The notes beneath the pieces were generated by a model. That model was not told the DNA's origin. It worked only from the letters and a program-made list of their open reading frames with translations, and did no database searches. The translations under genes were made by a program, and so were the position numbers. A stretch of DNA of 64,000 bases from Cellulomonas sp. S1-8 (GTDB lineage Bacteria > Actinomycetota > Actinomycetes > Actinomycetales > Cellulomonadaceae). This document shows, piece by piece, positions 35,132 to 44,093 of the stretch. Location of the stretch: the NCBI RefSeq assembly GCF_026184235.1, contig NZ_CP110806.1:3906001-3970000 (forward strand), written 5' to 3'. The stretch's first letter is position 1. Every line of letters begins with the position of its first letter.

Positions 35132-36859
35132 TCAGCGCAGCGCGCGGCGGGTCCACACCGCGAGGGCCTCGACGGCCAGCACGGTGACGAGCACGAGCAG
35201 GATGATGAACGCCACCACGTCGAACTCCTGGACCCTGCTCGCGTTGAGCAGGTAGAAGCCGATGCCGCCCGCGCCGACGATGCCGAGGAGCGTCGCCGAC
35301 CGGATGTTGACGTCGAGCTGGTAGAGCACGTGGGCGATGAGCTGCGGGCCGACCTGCCACAGCGTCGAGCCGAAGAACACCTGGCTCCCCGTGGCACCCG
35401 TCGCGCGCACCGCGTCCTGCACCCGCACGTCGGTCTCCTCGAGGGAGTCGGCGACGAGCTTGCCGAGCAGGCCGACGGAGCCGATGGCCAGCGCCAGGGT
35501 CCCGGGCACGGGGCCGAGGCCGGTGATGACGATGAAGACGATCGCGAGGATCAGCTCGGGCAGGCCACGGACCACGACGATGACGACCCGGAAGAACTTC
35601 GCCACGCTCGCGTTCGGGGCGACGTTGCGCGCGGCGAGGATCCCGATCGGCAACGCGAGGACGAGACCCAGGAGCGTCGCGGCGAGCCCGATCTGGATCG
35701 TCACGAGCATCGCCTCGAGCAGCGTGTCGAGCAGGTCCTGCGGCGACGGCGGCAGGAATGCCGCCAATACCTGGGGCAGCGCCAGCAGGTCGCTGACCAT
35801 CGTGGAGAAGTCCATGTCGGCGTACAGGGTGGCGACGGCGACGACGGCGACCGTCAGGGTGACGCCCGCGAACCGGCGGATGCGCTCGCCGTCCCACTGC
35901 GGCGCGACCCGGACGCGCCCCTGCCGGGTGCGCTGGGGCTCGGAACCGCCGCGGGGTGCGGTGACCCACCCGCCGGCGACCCGGTCCATGAACCCCACGA
36001 GGCCTCGCCGGTCGGCCGGGACACGCCCGAGGAGGGTCGCGCGGACGGCCCCGGACACCATCTCGACCACGATGCACAGCACCAGGATGATCAGCGCGAG
36101 GGCCATGCCGCGCTGGTACTGCATGGTGCGCAGCGCGTTGGCCAGCTCGAGGCCGATCCCGCCGACGCCGACGTAGCCGAGCAGCACCGACGTGCGCAGG
36201 TTGATGTCGAAGCGGTGCAGGGCGGTCGCGATGAGCTGCGGCATCACCTGCGGGATCACCGTGCTGGTGATCCACTGCGCGCGGCTGCCGCCGGCGGCGC
36301 GCACGGCCTCGGCAGGCCCGCCGTCCAGGTCCTCGATCGCGTCGGCGTAGAGCTTGCCGATCATGCCGATCGAGTGCAGGCCCAGCGCCAGGATGCCCGG
36401 CAGCGCCCCGAGGCCGAAGACGCGGAACAGCACGATCGCGAAGACGACGTCGGGCACCGCGCGGCACAGGACGATGACGGTGCGGGCGGCACCCTGCGCC
36501 ACCGGTCCGCTCGTCGTGCTGGCCGCGGCGAAGATCGCGACCGGCAGGCTGAGGACGACGGCGATGACCGTGGCGACGACGACGATCGCGAGCGTCTCGG
36601 CCGTCATCACCAGCAGCTCGCCCAGCGGCGGGAAGTCGAGCGGGACGGTGCGCGCGAGGAAGAGCCCTGCGTTCTCGAGACCGCGCACCATCGACGCGAC
36701 ACTGATCTCCAGGGCGACGACCGACCAGATCGCCGCGCCCAGGAGGAGGACCAGCACGGTCCGGGCCGCGACGAGGTTCGCGCTCGTGCGCGGGCGCGGC
36801 GGCAGCGGGGTGCCGGAGGTGGCGGCGCCCGGCGCGGGCGCGTCCGTGACGACGGCCAT
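35132..36859 (-). CDS. phnE: Phosphonate ABC transporter permease, tandem PhnE fusion
   Basis: A 575-residue protein made of two PhnE-like permeases joined head to tail (about 30-285 and 315-575). Each half has about six helices and its own coupling loop: E-A-V-R-A-A-G-G-S-R then D-A-V-R-A-T-G-A-T-G. Each also ends with a similar segment: D-I-N-L-R-T-S-V-L-L-G-Y-V-G-V-G-G-I-G-L and D-V-N-I-R-S-A-T-L-L-G-I-V-G-A-G-G-I-G-F. One chain therefore supplies both permease subunits. Its ATG directly follows the phnC stop. Confidence 0.93.
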   Translation of the reverse strand: MAVVTDAPAPGAATSGTPLPPRPRTSANLVAARTVLVLLLGAAIWSVVALEISVASMVRGLENAGLFLARTVPLDFPPLGELLVMTAETLAIVVVATVIAVVLSLPVAIFAAASTTSGPVAQGAARTVIVLCRAVPDVVFAIVLFRVFGLGALPGILALGLHSIGMIGKLYADAIEDLDGGPAEAVRAAGGSRAQWITSTVIPQVMPQLIATALHRFDINLRTSVLLGYVGVGGIGLELANALRTMQYQRGMALALIILVLCIVVEMVSGAVRATLLGRVPADRRGLVGFMDRVAGGWVTAPRGGSEPQRTRQGRVRVAPQWDGERIRRFAGVTLTVAVVAVATLYADMDFSTMVSDLLALPQVLAAFLPPSPQDLLDTLLEAMLVTIQIGLAATLLGLVLALPIGILAARNVAPNASVAKFFRVVIVVVRGLPELILAIVFIVITGLGPVPGTLALAIGSVGLLGKLVADSLEETDVRVQDAVRATGATGSQVFFGSTLWQVGPQLIAHVLYQLDVNIRSATLLGIVGAGGIGFYLLNASRVQEFDVVAFIILLVLVTVLAVEALAVWTRRALR

Positions 36860-37666
36860 CTAGACGGCTACCCCGACGCGCGCGCCCAGCGGGACAGGCG
36901 CGTAGATGCCGTCGACGTCGTCGTGCGACAGGCCCGCCGCGGCCTGGTCGAGCACCACGCGGCCGGCGTTCAGCCCGACGATCCGGTCGGCGAACTCGAG
37001 CGCGATCTTCACCTGGTGCAGGCTGCAGATGACCGTGAGGTTCTCCTCCCGGCTGATCTGCGCGAGCAGCTCGATCACGCCCGCCGACGACATGGGGTCG
37101 AGGGACGCGACGGGCTCGTCCGCGAGCAGCACGGTGGGACGCTGGATGAGGGCGCGCGCGATCGCGACGCGCTGCTGCTGACCGCCGGACAGCGTCCCCG
37201 CCCGCTGGAACGCCTTGTCGGCCAGGCCGACGCGACCGAGCTGGTCCATGGCGGCCTCGCGCACGGCGCGGGGGTAGCTCCACAGCCCGAACCGTGGCCC
37301 CCGCAGGGACCCGAGCTTGCCGGTGCACACGTTCTCGAGCACGGACATCGACTCGACGAGGTGGAACTGCTGGAAGATCATGCCGACGTCGTTGCGCAGG
37401 GTGCGCAGCGCGGCCGGGCCGGCCGCGTGCACCGGGGTGCCGAGCGTCCAGACGTCGCCGTTCGACGGCTTGACCAGGCCGTTCACGTGGCGCAGCATCG
37501 TCGACTTGCCGGAGCCCGACAGCCCGAGCAGCACGTTGATCTTGTTCGACGCGAAGGACACGGTCACGTCGTCGAGCGCGCGGACGCTCCCGAAGGTCTT
37601 GGTCACGTTCTCGAAACGGATCGCCCCGAGACCGGGCACGGTGGCGGACGCAGCGGCGGGGGGCAT
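36860..37666 (-). CDS. phnC: Phosphonate ABC transporter ATP-binding protein
   Basis: A 268-residue ATPase. Walker A G-L-S-G-S-G-K-S-T, Q-loop M-I-F-Q-Q-F-H-L-V, signature L-S-G-G-Q-Q-Q-R, Walker B V-L-L-A-D-E-P-V-A-S-L-D and H-loop C-S-L-H-Q-V are all intact. The Q-Q-F-x-L-V and P-V-A-S-L-D motifs are typical of PhnC. It powers phosphonate uptake with PhnD and the fused PhnE. A strong hairpin separates it from phnD upstream. Confidence 0.95.
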   Translation of the reverse strand: MPPAAASATVPGLGAIRFENVTKTFGSVRALDDVTVSFASNKINVLLGLSGSGKSTMLRHVNGLVKPSNGDVWTLGTPVHAAGPAALRTLRNDVGMIFQQFHLVESMSVLENVCTGKLGSLRGPRFGLWSYPRAVREAAMDQLGRVGLADKAFQRAGTLSGGQQQRVAIARALIQRPTVLLADEPVASLDPMSSAGVIELLAQISREENLTVICSLHQVKIALEFADRIVGLNAGRVVLDQAAAGLSHDDVDGIYAPVPLGARVGVAV

Positions 37667-37708
37667 CGGTGGTCCTCGCTTCTTCTCGGATCGGTGGGGG
37701 GACGCAGG

Positions 37709-37746
37709 ACCGGTGCGGACCGGGCCGGGGCCCGGTCCGCACCGGT
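37709..37746 (-). promoter_or_regulatory. 38-nt perfect hairpin between phnD and phnC
   Basis: The 18-bp arms (ACCGGTGCGGACCGGGCC and its exact complement) flank a 2-nt GG loop within the 84-bp gap after phnD. Such hairpins often stop part of the transcript or protect it, so more binding protein than ATPase/permease is made. It begins 5 bp after the phnD stop. Confidence 0.75.
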
Positions 37747-37750
37747 GGGA

Positions 37751-38722
37751 TCACACCTTGCAGGCCGGGGCCTGGGTGATCTCGCAGACCTCGCGGACGC
37801 CGTCGTAGAGCGTGTCCTCGACCGGGACGAAGCCGTAGCCGCTGTCCTCCGGCAGGGTGCAGTCGTCCTCCGACGTGCAGATGCCGGACTCGACCATGGC
37901 CGGGATGTTCAGGGAGTCCGCGAAGATCTCCTTGAGCTGCTCGAGCAGCTCAGCGGGCAGCTTGTCGCTCGCCACGTACGGGCTCCCGGCGATCATCTTC
38001 GACTCCCAGACGACCTCCAGCTGCCCCTCCTGGAGGCTGCCGGCCTCGATGAGCTCGTGGTCGACCATGGTGTCGTAGGCGAAGCCCGCGTCGCAGGTGC
38101 CGTCGGCGACCGACAGTGCCGAGGCGTCGTGGCCGCCCGCGAAGACGGGCGTGACGTCGTCCTCGGGGTCGATCCCGAGCTCGAGCAGACCGGCGCTCGG
38201 GTACAGGAGTCCCGAGGTCGAGGTCGGGTCGACGAAGCAGACGGTCTTGCCGGCGAAGCCCGCGAGGTCGGTGATGTCGCTCCCGGCCTTCACGATGCCG
38301 TACGACTGGTAGCCGGGCTCGTCCTCCGGGGCGTCGACGAGGGAGCCGAGCAGCTCGACGCCCGCGCCGCCGTCCTTCGCGACCATGTAGGAGAACGGGC
38401 CGAGGCCCGCGACCTGGACCTGGCCGGCGCGCAGCGCCTCGATGACCGCCGCGTAGTCGGTGACCTCCTGCAGCTCGACCTCGAGCCCGGTCTCCTCCTC
38501 GATCACCCGGATGATCGCCTCGTTGTCCTCCGCGATGCCCTCGGCGGACTCGCTCGGGATCTGCGCGAAGACGAGCTTCTCCGGCATCTCGACCGCCGCG
38601 GCGGTGTCCGTCGCGCCCTCGGTCGCGCCGGTCGCGCCGGTGGCGCCGGCTGCGCAGGCGGTGAGCCCGACGAGGATCACGACCCCTCCGAGAAATCCGC
38701 TGGCTCGGGTGCGAAGATCCAT
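37751..38722 (-). CDS. phnD: Phosphonate ABC transporter substrate-binding lipoprotein
   Basis: A 323-residue PhnD-type binding protein. The N-terminus is a lipoprotein signal with lipobox G-L-T-A-C, followed by a G-A-T repeat spacer that links it to the membrane surface. The mature part contains G-L-G-P-F-S-Y, the typical phosphate/phosphonate-binding loop D-P-T-S-T-S-G-L-L-Y-P (about residues 168-178), G-G-H-D-A-S and A-F-A-Y-D-T-M. Two late cysteines (I-C-T-S-E-D-D-C) may pair. It delivers phosphonates to PhnC/PhnE. Confidence 0.94.
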   Translation of the reverse strand: MDLRTRASGFLGGVVILVGLTACAAGATGATGATEGATDTAAAVEMPEKLVFAQIPSESAEGIAEDNEAIIRVIEEETGLEVELQEVTDYAAVIEALRAGQVQVAGLGPFSYMVAKDGGAGVELLGSLVDAPEDEPGYQSYGIVKAGSDITDLAGFAGKTVCFVDPTSTSGLLYPSAGLLELGIDPEDDVTPVFAGGHDASALSVADGTCDAGFAYDTMVDHELIEAGSLQEGQLEVVWESKMIAGSPYVASDKLPAELLEQLKEIFADSLNIPAMVESGICTSEDDCTLPEDSGYGFVPVEDTLYDGVREVCEITQAPACKV

Positions 38723-38795
38723 GACGCATTGCCTTTCGTGAGGCGGTGCCGACGACTGCCGGCGCTTGACGACAAGGCCGATGGTGCCGTCGTCC

Positions 38796-38823
38796 GGTGA
38801 ACACCAGGGCCGCCGCAGGTGAC
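38796..38823 (-). promoter_or_regulatory. Candidate PHO box upstream of phnD
   Basis: On the minus strand a GTTCACC unit lies 22 bp (two 11-bp turns) after a GGTCACC unit. Actinobacterial PhoP sites are direct repeats of a GTTCACC-like unit every 11 bp. The position, 75-100 bp before phnD, suits an activator. The unit between them is degenerate, so this is tentative. Confidence 0.35.
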
Positions 38824-38909
38824 CCGGACCGCAACGAGGAGGCGAACATCGGGCGCCATCGTCCGGACTCGCCGGACGGGTCCCCGAGAGTGGGGGTTAT
38901 GGTCGCCCG

Positions 38910-40088
38910 GTGAATGCCACCGCGGTCCTCGCACCGACGAATCCACGCCGCCGCCTGGCGGCATTGTCGTTGGGCCAGCTCGTCAGCTGGGGGGTCCTGT
39001 TCTACGCATTCATCGTCGCCTCCCCGGTCATCGCGCAGGACACCGGGTGGTCGCTGTCGCTCGTGACCGGGCTCTACTCGCTGGGCCTGGTGGTCTCGGC
39101 CGTCGCGGGCGTCGCGGTGGGCCGCATCCTCGACCGCAACGGGCCGCGACGGATCATGACGGCCGGGTCCCTGACAGGCGCGGCCGGGTTGTGCGTGGTC
39201 GCGCTGGCCCCGTCCCCCGCGGTGTTCGCCGTCGGGTGGGGTGTCGTGGGCCTCGCCCAGGCGGCCGTGCTCTACCAGGCGGCGTTCACCGTCATCACCC
39301 ACCGCTACCAGGAGCGGCGCCAGCTGCCCCTCCTGGTGCTGACGCTCGCCGGCGGGCTCGCCTCGACCGTCTTCGCACCCGTCGTGGTGGCGCTGCTCCG
39401 GGTCACGGACTGGCGCACGACCTTCCTGGTGCTCGCCGGGGTCCTCGCCGTCGTGACCGTGCCGCTGCACTGGTTCTCGCTGGAGCGGGCCTGGGTGCCG
39501 CACCCGCGCGGGGGGCACGCCGAGGTGCACACGGCGGGGACCGTCCTGCGCCAGCGGCGGTTCTGGATGCTGCTGCTCGCGACCACCGCGATCACGCTGT
39601 CGCTGTACACCGTGACCCTCAGCATCATCCCCCTGCTGCTCGAGAAGGGGATCTCCTACGAGCTCGCGGCGATCACGCTGGGCCTGGTCGGTGCGGGCCA
39701 GATCGGCGGACGCCTGCTGTTCATGGTGCTCCCGCGCCGGTTGCCGCCCTGGCTGCCGCTGGCCGCGGTCGCCCTCGCCTCGGCGGCCGTGCTGCTGGCG
39801 ATCGCCCTGCTGCCGGGGCCGACGTGGCTGCTCGTGGCCGTGGCGGTCGTCGCGGGGGCGATCCGGGGCACGCAGACCCTGGTGCAGGCGAACGCGGTGA
39901 GCGACCGCTGGGGGTCGGCGAACTACGGCTCGATCAACGGTCTCTTCAGCGCGCCGCTGACGGTCCTGCTCGCGCTCACGCCCGCGCTCGGTCCGCTGTT
40001 CGCCGACGGGGTCGGGTCCTTCGCCGTGATGACGGCGATCCTGGCGGGGGTCGCCGTCATCGGCGCGCTCCTCGCGCGCGGCAGCTAG
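38910..40088 (+). CDS. MFS transporter
   Basis: A 392-residue major-facilitator transporter with 12 predicted helices and a central cytoplasmic loop near residue 195. The A-motif-like loop reads G-R-I-L-D-R-N-G-P-R-R between helices 2 and 3. It starts at a GTG and is divergent from phnD. It ends 4 bp before the end of phnN on the other strand, so it sits inside the phosphonate locus and may export or import a related compound. The substrate is unknown. Confidence 0.88.
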   Translation: MNATAVLAPTNPRRRLAALSLGQLVSWGVLFYAFIVASPVIAQDTGWSLSLVTGLYSLGLVVSAVAGVAVGRILDRNGPRRIMTAGSLTGAAGLCVVALAPSPAVFAVGWGVVGLAQAAVLYQAAFTVITHRYQERRQLPLLVLTLAGGLASTVFAPVVVALLRVTDWRTTFLVLAGVLAVVTVPLHWFSLERAWVPHPRGGHAEVHTAGTVLRQRRFWMLLLATTAITLSLYTVTLSIIPLLLEKGISYELAAITLGLVGAGQIGGRLLFMVLPRRLPPWLPLAAVALASAAVLLAIALLPGPTWLLVAVAVVAGAIRGTQTLVQANAVSDRWGSANYGSINGLFSAPLTVLLALTPALGPLFADGVGSFAVMTAILAGVAVIGALLARGS

Positions 40089-40699
40089 GGACCCGGGACC
40101 GCGCTCGCCCGGGTGCGCGCGAGCGCGGTCGCACCGTCGGAGGTGACCTGCGCCGAGTCCCGGACGCGCGTCACGAGCTGCACCAGCTGCGCGCTCGCCT
40201 GCTCGAGCGTGCCGTCGTTGACGATCTCGAGGTCGACGCGGTGGTCGGGCGCGGGGTCCCGCCGCGCGACCCTGGCCGCCGCGGCGGTCTCGTCCTCGCG
40301 ACCGCGCGCGAGGATGCGCGCGAGGCGCACCTCGTCCGACACGGTGACCCGGACCACCCGCACGTCCGCGAAGAGGCCGGGCAGCTGCTGGAGGACTCCG
40401 CGCGAGAGGTTCGCCACGACCACGCCGCCGGCGGCCGCGACGTCGAGCACGTGCGCCCCGATGCCGTACGCGAGGCCGTGCGCGCGCCACGTCAGCGCGA
40501 GCTCGCCGCGCCGCTCGGCAGCGGCGAGCTCGGACTCGCTCACGGGCTCGTGGTCCTCCCCCGGCCCCGCGGGGCGGGTGATCCGACGCCGCGGGAAGAC
40601 GATCCCGGCGTCGTCGGCCAGGGCCTGCCGCGCACGCTCGAGGATCGCGTCCTTCCCCGACCCGCTCGGCCCGACGACGGCGACGAACGCACCCGTCAC
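40085..40699 (-). CDS. phnN: Ribose 1,5-bisphosphate phosphokinase
   Basis: A 204-residue kinase from the GTG that overlaps the phnM stop (GTGA). Walker A is G-P-S-G-S-G-K-D. It has guanylate-kinase-like segments R-R-R-I-T-R-P and A-H-G-L-A-Y-G-I, and the catalytic/lid region R-x-R-I-L-A-R-G-R-E-D. PhnN converts ribose 1,5-bisphosphate, the end product of the C-P lyase path, to PRPP. It is the last gene of the C-P lyase operon. Confidence 0.9.
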   Translation of the reverse strand: MTGAFVAVVGPSGSGKDAILERARQALADDAGIVFPRRRITRPAGPGEDHEPVSESELAAAERRGELALTWRAHGLAYGIGAHVLDVAAAGGVVVANLSRGVLQQLPGLFADVRVVRVTVSDEVRLARILARGREDETAAAARVARRDPAPDHRVDLEIVNDGTLEQASAQLVQLVTRVRDSAQVTSDGATALARTRASAVPGP

Positions 40700-41874
40700 G
40701 CGACCCGCCGGCCCTCGCGCCACACGCCGCGCACGATCGGCACGGGGGTGCCCAGCGGGTGGTGCTCGCTCGGCGCCCCCTCGTACGCGTGCACGCGCAC
40801 GACGTCGGCCCGCTTGCCCGCCGCGATCACGCCGCGGTCCTCCAGGCCGGCCGCACGCGCCGGGTTGCCGCTGACCAGCGCCGCGGCCTGCGGCAGGGTG
40901 ACGTCGCCGCGCGCGACGAGCAGGAAGACCGCCTGCAGCGTGCTGGCCGGGACGTAGTCGCTCGACAGGATGTCCAGCAGCCCCAGGCTCAGCAGCTCGG
41001 CCGCGCCGACGTTGCCCGAGTGCGAACCACCCCGGACGACGTTGGGCGAGCCCATGACGACGAGCTGCCCCGCGGCACGGGCCGCCCGGGCGGCCACGAC
41101 GGTCGTCGGGAACTCCGAGATCCGCACCCCCGCGGCCGCGGCCTCGTCGACGTGCGCCTGGGTGGCGTCGTCGTGCGCGGCGATCGTGAGGCCCCGCTCA
41201 CGGGCACGCTCGGTCATCCGGCGGCGGTTGTCCTCGGAGTACTTCTCCGACAGCACGTGCAGCTCCGCGACGTGCGCCTCGAACTGGGCGTTGCTCATGC
41301 TGTGCTTGCCGACCATGTAGGTGCGGAACGCCTCGACGTCGGCGTACTGGCGCTGGCCGGGCGTGTGGTCCATGAGGGAGACCATGCGGACCCGCTCGTG
41401 CCCGCCCAGCTGGTCGAACACCTCGACGACGTCCGGCGTCGCGACCTCGCAGCGCAGGTGCACGTAGTGGTCCGCGCGCAGCAGCCCCGCCTCGGCGGCG
41501 TGGATCACGGCCGGCACGAGGGTGTGCGCCTTGCCGCTCAGCCGGTTCTCGCCCGGGAGGCTGCCGATGCGCAGCGAGTCGAGCACCGTCGTCGTGCCCG
41601 ACGCCGCCATCTGCGCGTCGTGCGCGATCACTGCCGGGATCGGGTCCCAGAACCGCTGGGGGCGCGGCTGGTAGTGGGCCTCGACCTGGTCGGTGTGCAG
41701 CTCGACGAGGCCCGGCAGCAGGTGGTCGGCGCCCATGTCCTCGCCGGGGACGCCGGGGACGTCCAGGTGCGGGTCGTCGGAGATCTCCGCGACGACGCCG
41801 TCCTCGATCCGCACGGATCCGTGGACGACCTGGTCCGCCAGGACGATGTGGGCGTTGCGCAGGACGAGGGGCAT
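40696..41874 (-). CDS. phnM: Alpha-D-ribose 1-methylphosphonate 5-triphosphate diphosphatase
   Basis: A 392-residue amidohydrolase-fold enzyme. Metal-binding motifs are L-V-E-L-H-T-D-Q-V-E-A-H-Y, with H59, typical of PhnM rather than ordinary amidohydrolases, H-L-R-C-E near 145, A-A-H-D-D-A-T near 238 and L-S-S-D-Y near 318. It removes diphosphate from the ribosyl phosphonate triphosphate, giving the substrate of PhnJ. Its start overlaps the DUF1045 stop (ATGA) and its stop overlaps phnN. Confidence 0.95.
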   Translation of the reverse strand: MPLVLRNAHIVLADQVVHGSVRIEDGVVAEISDDPHLDVPGVPGEDMGADHLLPGLVELHTDQVEAHYQPRPQRFWDPIPAVIAHDAQMAASGTTTVLDSLRIGSLPGENRLSGKAHTLVPAVIHAAEAGLLRADHYVHLRCEVATPDVVEVFDQLGGHERVRMVSLMDHTPGQRQYADVEAFRTYMVGKHSMSNAQFEAHVAELHVLSEKYSEDNRRRMTERARERGLTIAAHDDATQAHVDEAAAAGVRISEFPTTVVAARAARAAGQLVVMGSPNVVRGGSHSGNVGAAELLSLGLLDILSSDYVPASTLQAVFLLVARGDVTLPQAAALVSGNPARAAGLEDRGVIAAGKRADVVRVHAYEGAPSEHHPLGTPVPIVRGVWREGRRVA

Positions 41875-42548
41875 CAGACGGTCTCCAGGATCGACTCGGC
41901 GAAGGGGTGGACGGAGAGGACCTCGAAGGGGGCGCCCGGCTCGGGCTCGACACTGATCACGACCGCGGTGAGCGGCACGTCGATCCCGGTCAGCCCCGCG
42001 AAGTGCTCCTCCAGGGCGGCGTCGACCTCGGCTGCGCGCTCGGCGGGCACGGGGTCGGTGAGGGTGAGGTGGAAGCGGAACTCGTCGAGCACGTACGGGT
42101 AGCCCCACTGCTCGAACAGCTCGCGCTGGCGCGGCGTGAGCCGCTCGGGACGGCGGCGGCGGACGTCGGCGTCGCTGATCGGCGCACGGAAGTCCTCGAA
42201 CTCGGCCAGGACGGCGGCGGCGAGCGTGTCGAGGGCGCCGTCGTCGGGCGCCGGGAGCAGCGCACGGAAGCCGTCGATCGGCGCGGCACGCAGGCCGGGG
42301 ATCACGACCGGAGGGCGTGCCGCGGCGAACGCGTCGGCGGCCGCCCGCAGCTCGTCCTCCGTGCGCCCGTCGGCCAGGCGGATCGGCGACCGGAGCGTGG
42401 CGTGGAAGCCGTAACGGCGCGCGTCGGTCGTCAGGCCCTGGAGCTCGTCGCGGGCGTACCAGGCCTCGACCGCGGCGCGCAGCCGGTGCGCCTCGGCGGC
42501 GTCGGCGTCGTGGGCGCCGGGGACGGCGTACACGGCGTACCGCCTCAC
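41874..42548 (-). CDS. DUF1045 2H-phosphoesterase of the phn operon
   Basis: A 224-residue protein with two H-x-T motifs, F-H49-A-T-L and F-H-L-T-L near residue 160, the signature of the 2H phosphoesterase superfamily. The family is annotated DUF1045 and occurs in phosphonate operons. It overlaps phnL upstream (GTGA/ATGA-type) and phnM downstream. No phnP gene is in the window, so a role in opening the cyclic ribose 1,2-cyclic phosphate 5-phosphate made by PhnJ is a sensible guess, not proven by the sequence. Confidence 0.85.
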   Translation of the reverse strand: MRRYAVYAVPGAHDADAAEAHRLRAAVEAWYARDELQGLTTDARRYGFHATLRSPIRLADGRTEDELRAAADAFAAARPPVVIPGLRAAPIDGFRALLPAPDDGALDTLAAAVLAEFEDFRAPISDADVRRRRPERLTPRQRELFEQWGYPYVLDEFRFHLTLTDPVPAERAAEVDAALEEHFAGLTGIDVPLTAVVISVEPEPGAPFEVLSVHPFAESILETV

Positions 42549-43288
42549 GCGGCGACCTCCTGGCGCGTCGAGGTGAACGCGTGCACGTCGACGGTCACGT
42601 CGGCGACCGCCTCGCGCACGTCGGCGTCGTGGAAGATCGCCAGCATCGCCGCCCCGGTGACCAGGCGCTCGCGGATCAGGTCGATCACCACCGCGCGGTT
42701 GCGCACGTCGAGCGACGCGGTCGGCTCGTCGAGCAGCAGCAGCGGCCGCTCGACGACGAAGCCCCGCGCGATGTTGACCCGCTGCTGCTCACCACCCGAG
42801 AAGGTGGCGGGCGGCAGGTTCCACAGGCGCTCCGGGACGTTCAGCCGTGCCAGCAGCGCGCCGGCCTGCTCACGCGCCGTCTCCCGGGGCACGCCGCGCT
42901 CGACGAGCGGCTCCGCGACCACGTCCAGCGCGGGGACGCGTGGCACGGCACGCAGGAACTGGCTCACGTACCCGACGGTCTCCCGCCGGGCGGCGAGCAC
43001 CTGCCTTGGCTGCGCGACGGCGAGGTCCATGGTCGAGCGCCGGTGCCGCAGCAGGATGCGGCCCGAGTCCGCGCCGTAGCTGCCGAAGACCATCTTCAGG
43101 ACCGTGCTCTTGCCGGCGCCGGACTCGCCGCCGAGGACCACGCAGGCCCCGCGCGGCACGTCGAAGGTCAGGCCGCGCAGCACGGGGAGCCGCTGGGAGT
43201 CCTGCAGGTGCAGGGTGAACGTCTTGTCGACGTCCTGGACGGACAGGGTGGCGTCGGGGGGCATCGGCGGGGTCGTGTCGTACGTCAT
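42545..43288 (-). CDS. phnL: C-P lyase system ABC-type protein PhnL
   Basis: A 247-residue ABC-type ATPase. Walker A G-E-S-G-A-G-K-S-T, signature F-S-G-G-E-Q-Q-R-V-N-I-A-R-G, Walker B L-L-L-L-D-E-P-T-A-S-L-D. The R-V-N-I-A-R-G-F and H-D-A-D-V-R segments are typical of PhnL. It has no membrane partner; it works with PhnG, PhnH and PhnI to attach phosphonate to the ribose of ATP. It starts 4 bp after the phnK stop. Confidence 0.94.
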   Translation of the reverse strand: MTYDTTPPMPPDATLSVQDVDKTFTLHLQDSQRLPVLRGLTFDVPRGACVVLGGESGAGKSTVLKMVFGSYGADSGRILLRHRRSTMDLAVAQPRQVLAARRETVGYVSQFLRAVPRVPALDVVAEPLVERGVPRETAREQAGALLARLNVPERLWNLPPATFSGGEQQRVNIARGFVVERPLLLLDEPTASLDVRNRAVVIDLIRERLVTGAAMLAIFHDADVREAVADVTVDVHAFTSTRQEVAA

Positions 43289-43292
43289 GTGA

Positions 43293-44093
43293 TCAGCCCT
43301 GGAGGATCGAGGAGACGAGCAGCTGGGTGTAGGCGGCCTGCGGGTCGTCGAGGACCCGGTCCGTCAGGCCGGACTCGATGACGAAGCCGTCCTTCATCAC
43401 CAGCGTCCGGTGGGAGATGAGGCGCGCGACGGCGAGGTCGTGGGTGACGACCACGACCGCGAGACCGAGCTCGGCGACGAGCGAGCGGATCAGGTCGAGC
43501 AGGCGGGCCTGCACCGACACGTCCAGGCCGCTCGTCGGCTCGTCCATGAAGACCAGCCGCGGGCCGAACACGAGGTTCCGCGCGATCTGCACGCGCTGGC
43601 GCATGCCGCCCGAGAACGAGGCGGGCGTGTCGTCGATGCGGTCGGCCGGGATCTCGACGCGGCGCAGCCACTCGTCGGCCTCCGCCCTGATCGCGCCGTA
43701 GTGGCGCCACCCGTTCGCCATGAGCGGCTCACCGACGTTGCCGCCCGCGCTGACGTGCATCCGCAGCCCGTCCGTGGCGTCCTGGTGGACGAAGCCCCAC
43801 TCGGTGCGCCACAGGCGCCGCACCTCGCGCTCGCTCAGCGTCGACAGGTCGAGCAGGCCGTCACCCGCGCCGTCGTCGTGGCGGACGGCCGTGCGGTAGC
43901 GGATCGACCCCTCGTCCAGCGTGAGCTGCTGCGCCAGGACGCCGAGCAGGGTGGACTTGCCGGAGCCGGACTCGCCCACGACGGCGAGCACCTCACCCGG
44001 CCACAGGTCGAAGGTCACGTCCCGGCAGCCGAACCGCTCGTCGTAGCGGTGCCCGGCGCCGGTCACGCTCAGCAGGGGCGTCTCGTCGGTCAT
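43293..44093 (-). CDS. phnK: C-P lyase system ABC-type protein PhnK
   Basis: A 266-residue ABC-type ATPase. Walker A G-E-S-G-S-G-K-S-T, signature F-S-G-G-M-R-Q-R-V-Q-I-A-R-N, Walker B L-V-F-M-D-E-P-T-S-G-L-D, and V-V-T-H-D-L-A-V. G-F-V-H-Q-D-A-T-D-G-L near residue 110 is the family's Q-loop. In E. coli PhnK binds the PhnGHIJ core complex on PhnJ. Its ATG overlaps the phnJ stop (ATGA). Confidence 0.95.
   Translation of the reverse strand: MTDETPLLSVTGAGHRYDERFGCRDVTFDLWPGEVLAVVGESGSGKSTLLGVLAQQLTLDEGSIRYRTAVRHDDGAGDGLLDLSTLSEREVRRLWRTEWGFVHQDATDGLRMHVSAGGNVGEPLMANGWRHYGAIRAEADEWLRRVEIPADRIDDTPASFSGGMRQRVQIARNLVFGPRLVFMDEPTSGLDVSVQARLLDLIRSLVAELGLAVVVVTHDLAVARLISHRTLVMKDGFVIESGLTDRVLDDPQAAYTQLLVSSILQG

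Noticed and set aside
35330..38800. A long plus-strand open frame across the phosphonate importer
   Set aside because: Antisense to phnE, phnC and phnD, no family motif, composition typical of a shadow frame.
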